A stretch of 64,000 nucleotides of DNA from Ascaphus truei. Lineage: Eukaryota > Chordata > Amphibia > Anura > Ascaphidae. Both the position numbers and the translations under genes were made by a program. The stretch spans positions 15,955,698 to 16,019,697 of the forward strand of contig CM071574.1 in the NCBI GenBank assembly GCA_036426205.1. Direction: 5' to 3'. This document shows, piece by piece, positions 57,881-64,000 of this stretch (positions within the stretch are counted from its first letter, which is position 1; every line of letters starts with the position of its first letter). The notes beneath the pieces are model-generated. The model did no database searches. It saw nothing but the letters and a program-made list of their open reading frames with translations, and was not told where the DNA came from.

Positions 57881-58890
57881 GGCAGTAGAGCGTGAAGAGA
57901 GAGGGGGGGACGGAACCATACATGGGTGAGTCTGGAGGGAGAGACCCCTGTGAAATTTTATAACCAACCCAACCACCGCCTCCTGTCCCTTGTACACCCC
58001 CACCCTCTGTCCCACTGGTCCCCCCCCCTCCTCCCGTCCGCTTTCATTCCCCCCCCTCCTCCATCCACTTCTCCCCCCCTCCTCCCGTCACCGCATCTCC
58101 CCCCCTCCTACTGTCCGCTCTCAGGCTCTTGGGGGAGAGGGAAGAGGAACCAGGAAATCAGTCTTAAATACCTGATTTCTAATTAGCAGGGACAGGTGAC
58201 AGAAATCAGGCAATACGACAAATCTGGTTTGGATCCCTCAGTCCAGCACTTGCCAAACTGTGGAATGGATGCATGTATTATGAGGCTGCACTTCCACCTA
58301 AACAGGATAGAAACTGGTTCAGTATCCTGGAGCCCTATATATGGAAGTATTACCATCCCCTGGTTTCTGTCACAATATATATATAAGCTTATGCTTTACT
58401 GTGGAGGGGTTTTTGTCACTTTTTTTTAACCCACCATACTTAATAATAGTGTTGTTTTACTTACAACACTAGTCTCAAACTGCTTCATCCATTAAGACCA
58501 ACCTCACACTGATGATACCATCAAGGTTGAACTGTCTGTGAGTGGTTCAATGGCTTTTGATACTCATCCCAGCCTCTGTCTAAAAGCTGGTGTTTAAAAC
58601 AGCATGCATTGGTTTGAGAGTTTTGCTTGTGTATACGATAGCTTGAGGACAAATGTTGGCACTGAGTGCTCATTTGCTGTCATTTCCCAGAATCCCTTGC
58701 TGCAGTGGAACGCTGTTTGGGGCGATAATGGGGAAAGACAGGGTGTGTCAGACCTGTCTAAGACATGCAAATGAACATACAGTAATATTTACAGTTGCTA
58801 TAATATTATATATACATATATATATAATATATTATATTATTTATATATATATATATATATATTAAATATATATATATTATATATTATTGT
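57881..58890. other. Block end and single-copy spacer between duplicates
   Basis: 57900-58140 matches about 63070-63150 (GAGAGACCC...TTTTATAACCAACCCAA). 58190-58800 has no counterpart in copy 2 and no exon. 58800-58890 is AT microsatellite. Confidence 0.45.
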
Positions 58891-59666
58891 CGATGGTCTG
58901 TCCGTCACAGCGTAGGATCTTATTGTCCCAGATAAGGCAGGAAACGTAGTATTTCTCTATATGGGGTTTATTTACAAGGATAATATACCGCCCTTTAATT
59001 CAAAACAAATCAAAATAAAAATGCCTACTTCTCTTAGGAGACTACAGAATACATGCAGCGCTTCCAGTTAACTGGATGGTACAGCTATGCTGGTTACCAC
59101 CCCAAAATCGGTACTATTAAAGAAGCTAAACATATATACAGTCTCTACACACAGCATTATAGTGTTTCGCTTATCTTTATATTCCAAGTTATGGAGCAGA
59201 TGTCCCGCTTCAGCGCGGTCTCAACGTCCCTCCTTCCTAGGGGAGCTCAGCCCTAGCGAGAGCTCAGAGAATCTCTCCTCTGTAAGTACAATGTTAAGAA
59301 AGGACATCCGCAGCTTCAGCACGGTCTCGCATCCTTCCTTCCTTTCCTGGGATAAACAACCCCAGGAGTCCCAGCAGACTCCAGCTACACCGTCCAGGGA
59401 CTGTGAACAGCTTTCACAGCTGGGGAGAACTTCCTTCTCTGCCCCCCCATCCTGGGAAGAGCAGTCTCTCTCTGTGGTGTCACTTCATGACGTTGGTTAA
59501 AAACTCCATGAGCAAATCAGGAGTTCAGCATGCTCAATTAATTTGGCAGCTGCTGGCTTCTCTAGGGAAATTAACTTCTTACAGTGGAAGTTCCCATAGA
59601 CCACCCTATTTACACAACACCTAAGACAGTGATTGTAGCACGATTATATATATATATTATATATAT

Positions 59667-59702
<36 letters not shown>

Positions 59703-60320
59703 GTATCAGTGCTACAATCACTGTCTTAGGTGCAGGAATATGCAGCTAGGTGGATTTAAGCATGCAAGACAGGTTAATCTCCCCTGGAGAAGCTAGCCAA
59801 CGGTTGTAGCAAATTACTTAAGAGCAAGTCCTGAGAAAAAGGAGTTTTTAAAGTCAGGAATCACATGGCAACACGAGAGACAGCTTTTTCCCGGCGAAGG
59901 GGAGAGGAGAGTTTTTCCCCAGCTAGGAAGAGGCTGGCACAGTCCCTCGGCTTGCTGGGAGAGTGGTCACGGGCCTGTTGGGACTGCTTGGGTTGTAAAT
60001 CCTAGGAAAAAAAAGGAAGGACACGAGACTGTCTGAAGCAGGATGTCTGTCCCAGGACCTTGCAGCTGTTGCAGGGTCCAGGGAGTTACCCGGAGCCCTG
60101 GAGGACTTATGACTCCAGACTCTCGTGTGCACGGGGCTTGGGCCATATTTATTCAGTCTCCTATGAAGGAGTAGATTTTTTTATAGTATTTGTTTTGCTC
60201 GTAAGGGACGGTGGGACCTGTATTGTATTATTTAACCCCTGTAAATAAACCCTGTGTAAAGGAGTAAAGAGTCTCCTGCCTAAATATGGGACTATAAGAT
60301 ACAGCAATGTGATGCAGACA
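58891..60320. mobile_element. Foldback with AT-rich centre, copy 2
   Basis: Homologous to 54172-55590 throughout, with many 1-5 nt indels. The (AT)n core lies at about 59646-59702. Confidence 0.7.
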
Positions 60321-60337
60321 TAACACAATAGATAGAT

Positions 60338-61346
60338 CAGGGCTGGATTAACCATTTAAGCAAAATAAGCACGGGCTTAGGGCATCAGGGAAGAGGGGCA
60401 CCACAGAAAATTTTCCATTGCCGGATTTACCATGGACCATATGGTGCAAACACTGCAAATGAGCAGCTGAACCAGGTTTCCACAAAAGGGCTCCCAAAAA
60501 TGAAAAAATTACTACATAAATATACAATAATAAAAATAATAATAATATAGTAATAATAGAGGTTAATGATGATATACATTAATCTGGAATACAACAATGT
60601 AAAAACAGATTCAGTCATGCTAAACTTATTGAATAATTGTAGAAGACAATATGAGTGTGCTTTCCAACTGTAGACATTTGCTTTAGTATATTTTTAAACA
60701 TTAATGGTCACAAATGCTCAGCTGAGCGTTCATTTTCTCAGTTGAAGTATATTTAAAAAAAATCCAACAGAACAACTACAGAACAAGGCAGGCTGGGTGC
60801 CTTATCTGTACTAGTATAGAAGCAATGTGTTAGTAACAATAGTTTTGATCAAAGACTTTAACACATTAGAAAAAGTATGAGAAAACTTTTCAAATATAAA
60901 TAAAGTGGAAGTATACAAAAATAAAACATTCTTTTTTTCCATAATCGAATCTGCCCCGTGGTCATTCTTGGGCGTGGGTTTGGATGGGTCTCAGATAGAC
61001 TTTCTCTGGCCTCGCTGGCCTTGCGGCATGCTCGGCGGTGATTCATTCTGCGGTGAATGCGAACTTGGTTCCTCATATACGTCTGGCCCGCAAACTGCCG
61101 TAGTGCGGAACTCCTTGGGGAAGTCACGGGCTTGTTTCCATAGAACAGGCTATTTTGCTTGTTTGAATTGCTCCTTTTTTCCTTAAGTAAGTTTTTTTCA
61201 TCATTCGGAAAATAAGGGATTTTATTTACGGTAGTATTGTTTGTTTATAGTTGTCGATAGAATTAAGGATATATGGGGCCCCACCAAAATCTTTTAAGTG
61301 CTTAGGGCCTCTAAAGGTTTAATCCAAGAACCGTGTGAGGCCCTTG
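60338..61346 (+). mobile_element. hAT deletion derivative, copy 2, with extra insert
   Basis: Homologous to 55602-56350 including the transposase remnant (about 60620-60870), which here carries frameshifts. A ~239-bp segment at about 60942-61180 is absent from copy 1. Confidence 0.75.
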
Positions 61347-61699
61347 AGATAAGATAGAATACGTAAGATTAGATAGATGATAGATAGATAGATAATCAGG
61401 GAGATCCAGCCCAACAATATGCTTGAGGTTTTTGCAAAAGGGATGTTTCGAAAAAGGGGGAAAATATAATACATGGGGCTGCGGGTGATCCTTATTATAT
61501 TATTGTATGGTGAAAACACTGTCAATGCCTGTCAGCAATTACTTCCAGGGTCCCATAGGGGCAAATATTCATTGGTACCTTGGGCCTCACGCCCCGCCAC
61601 CTCTCAGTTGCGCCCTTGCATCTGAGGCGGAGGGAGCGACACTACAGATGAACACAAACCCTCTCTGCTCTCTTGGCCCCTTCGGCCACACATACCACT

Positions 61700-62620
61700 G
61701 ACTCTTGTCCCATCGCCTCCCCCTGCACATGTCGAACTCACCTCCCTCCCCAGGAGCTCCAGCTTTCCTCCCTCTGCGCTGCCCATCTCACCTCCCTCCC
61801 GCGCCAGACTCAGTCTCTCCCGTCCACTCAGCCTCCCTCCCGTCCACTCCTCACCGCTCCAATCCACTCCACCTCCCCTCCGTCTCCACTGTCTCCCATC
61901 CACTCATACCTCCTCCCCGGCGGGTGGGGGATGGGACCGGAAGTGGGGGAACCCCGCAGCCACCCTAAGAGGCGCCCGTGAAAAGCAGAGTTATCTAAAT
62001 ACCTCCCTCTACACTCCCTCCCGACTCCACTCCACTCACCCCCTCACGCCTCCCCTCCTCCCGCTTCCAGTTCCAAGCACTTCCCTCCCGCTCCCTCTCC
62101 CTCCCAGCTCCCCACTCTAAGCTCCCGCGCCACTCCCTCACCGGCGGGAGGGGGACCGGAGGGACGGACACTGTGCAGGCCAGATAAGAGGCGCCCGAGC
62201 AAGGCACCGCTCCCTACCCTCGCCGAAGAATAATACAAGGAAAGAGAATCAGAAAGGAAATCCACATGAGGGGGTGGGGCTGAGAGGATAGGGCCGAGGG
62301 GTACGTGACCGGGGGGGACAAGCGGCAACCTATAGAGGCGCCGGAAGCCCAGAGCTCACTCCCCCTCCCGACTCGGTCCACTCCATCCCCGGAGTGGGTG
62401 GTGTCCAGAGGACGAGCAGGGGGCGACACAAAGGTGACCACCTACAAGAGGTCCGCCGGAAGCCGCTCCAATCCCTCCGCTCCAAGTCGAACCTGCCCTC
62501 CCGCCTCCACTCACTCCCTTCCCCGGCGGGGGGACACGTGGCCACAAAGAGATGGCGGCGACCCGGAAGGACCCCTTCTCGTCCATCGCGGAACTAACTA
62601 AAGGATCAGGCGGCGCAACG
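61700..62620. repeat. GC/CT-rich VNTR, copy 2
   Basis: Counterpart of 56640-57500 with the same unit words (CCGGCGG, GAGGCGCCCG). It contains an AT-richer patch at 62225-62300 not seen in copy 1. Confidence 0.65.
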
Positions 62621-62634
62621 GAAGGAAGAGGTGA

Positions 62635-63020
62635 AAGTGTGTGTGCGGGTCTCTGTGTCATGTGTTCATGATTGTGTGTGTTAGTTTCTCATGTGGGGCG
62701 TTAGGTCATCAACTGATGGTGTGTGTCGTCATGTGTGTTTGTGTCTCACGAGTGGTTGCTGGTGTCAACTCTGCATGTTTATGGTGTTGAATTTGTGTGC
62801 TGGGCACACTGTAGGGAGAGACGGGAGCGGGGGGGGGGGAAGGAAGGGGGGGGGGGGGAGAGGAAGGGGGGGGGGGGGGGGGTGGGGGGGGGGGGGAGGG
62901 GGAGCGGGGGGGGGGGGTCTGTGGTGAAAGTGTTGTAGGGGGGGGGGGAACGCGGTGTGTGTGAAAACTGTGTGGGTTTTGGCGTGTAAATGTGTGTGTG
63001 TGTGTGGCTAACATCGGGAG
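62635..63020. repeat. GT-rich tract and extreme poly-G region, copy 2
   Basis: GT words to about 62810, then G runs with few interruptions at about 62828-62950, then GT again. It is the counterpart of 57535-57880, where no such G tract exists. Confidence 0.8.
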
Positions 63021-64000
63021 GGGGGCCAGCCGAGAGAGATGAGAGAGGAGTGGGGAGAGGAAGAAACCATTACAGGGGGAGCTGGAGAGGAGAGACCCGG
63101 GCAATTTTGGAGAGAAACGTTTTAACCAACCCAATCCCCCCTCCTGTCCAAGGAGCAAAAAAATGGAGGGCAAAGCGGCTAAAATAAGTGGAAGAAAGCG
63201 GGGGAGTTTAGTAAGAGAGAGAAGATTGGGGAGAGAGACATAAATTTAAAGTAAGGGCTAAAGAAAGAGAAAAAACAGAAGAAGGCGCAAGAAGTGAGTA
63301 CGAGAAATAAAAAAGACGAAGGGAAGCCAGAGACAAGAAAAAGTCAGGAAAAGTTACAGCAAGAGAAAAAACAAAATAATAAAGAGGCAGCAGAAGAGCT
63401 CTAAAACAGAAGAATGGGGAAGACTACGGAAACCAAAAGAATGTCGAAAACTGGGGTGACCTCCCGGCCAGAATCTACCCACATACTCCTCCCGTGAAAC
63501 AGCTTCTCCAGACACAGCTTCCTCGCTTCGTCCGTCCTCTTCCCCCTGAAGGCCTCCTCCAGCACGCACCGCTTCTCTCCCCCCCTCTCCATCCGATGCT
63601 CGCCCCGCCTCCATTCCAGTCAGCGCGTGTATCCCACCCTCGCCTACCGTCCGCTATCGCCCCCCTTTTGCCTCCCAGTCCGCTCTCCAAAAACCGTTAA
63701 GAAAGGAGGAAAGATAAAAAAGCATAAAGGCGCTTACGGTATTACGAACGGAGAAGAGAAAACCCTATATGAAAGGGCAGAGGCTATAAAAACACAATCC
63801 AGTACCGTCCGATCATAACAAACCTCCTCCCGTCCGCTCTCCAAACCTCCTCCCGTTTACGCTCTCCCCCCCTCCTCCCGTGCCGCTCCCCCCCCCTCCT
63901 CCCGTCCGCTTCTCCCCCCCCTCCTAGTCCGTACAGCTAGTCCCCCCTACTCCCATCCCTGCTCTCCCCTCCTCCTCCCTGTCGCCCTCTCCCCACGCCT
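63021..64000. other. Purine-rich then pyrimidine-rich low-complexity DNA
   Basis: 63030-63420 is AAGAG-rich. 63480-64000 is made of CTCCTCCCGTCCGCTCTCCCC-type words, a diverged short tandem repeat running off the window. No gene supported. Confidence 0.5.

Noticed and set aside
62709..63173. 154-residue minus-strand open frame (poly-Pro)
   Set aside because: Translation of the poly-G tract and flanking GT repeat.

Overview
The window looks like anuran (frog) nuclear DNA. Evidence: split vertebrate exons with GT/AG borders, tRNA-derived SINEs whose 3' parts are of the kind common in frog genomes, a CR1-like LINE, Tc1, hAT, Tigger-like and Penelope-like elements, and many foldback MITEs. No bacterial-style operons are present. 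Only two host genes can be supported, both on the + strand and both cut by the window edges.

Gene 1 (352-25149) is the 3' part of a PARP14/PARP15-family mono-ADP-ribosyltransferase. Four exons make a macro domain (352-472, 1012-1074, 1353-1529, 16360-16526). Three exons make the C-terminal ART catalytic domain (19842-19987, 21283-21457, 24845-25149). There is no WWE exon between the two, which is PARP15-like. All exon borders agree in phase except at the fourth macro exon, which has a one-base frame problem with stops in both frames. The locus is therefore either decaying or carries a consensus error there. The intron at 1530-16359 is swollen by a 10.7-kb Penelope-like retroelement (PLE).

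Gene 2 is TNFAIP6 (TSG-6): exon 1 at 41228-41330 (signal peptide) and exon 2 at 44742-44879 (start of the Link module). Its later exons were not found, so they presumably lie beyond 64000. Everything from 44880 to the end would then be intron 2.

Mobile DNA by region. 2363-13024: an inverted PLE dimer with RT and GIY-YIG remnants, flanked by an 18/19-bp target-site duplication, with hammerhead-ribozyme motifs in three of its pLTR pieces. 13360-15165 and 17100-17570: minisatellites. 20-41 kb: SINEs, LINE, foldbacks, a candidate solo LTR and scattered hammerhead-like fragments. 45-47.3 kb: hAT and Tigger-like MITEs and a GC-rich hairpin element. 47287-54134: a nested stack, in which a Tc1 element is split by an LTR retrotransposon with a 5-bp duplication, itself hit by a hAT MITE and by a second MITE at its edge. 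54172-64000: two diverged tandem copies of a ~4.5-kb block, each with a foldback with an AT-rich centre, a hAT remnant, a GC-rich VNTR and GT/G-rich tracts.

The most unusual items are the LTR retrotransposon at 48593-53404 and the PLE dimer. The LTR element's only visible coding content is a long coiled-coil protein whose stop codon directly abuts the LTR, with no recognisable pol. In the PLE dimer, the hammerhead core can be read base by base. Many repeat copies differ by isolated 1-nt indels, so frame breaks in repeats should be read with caution.
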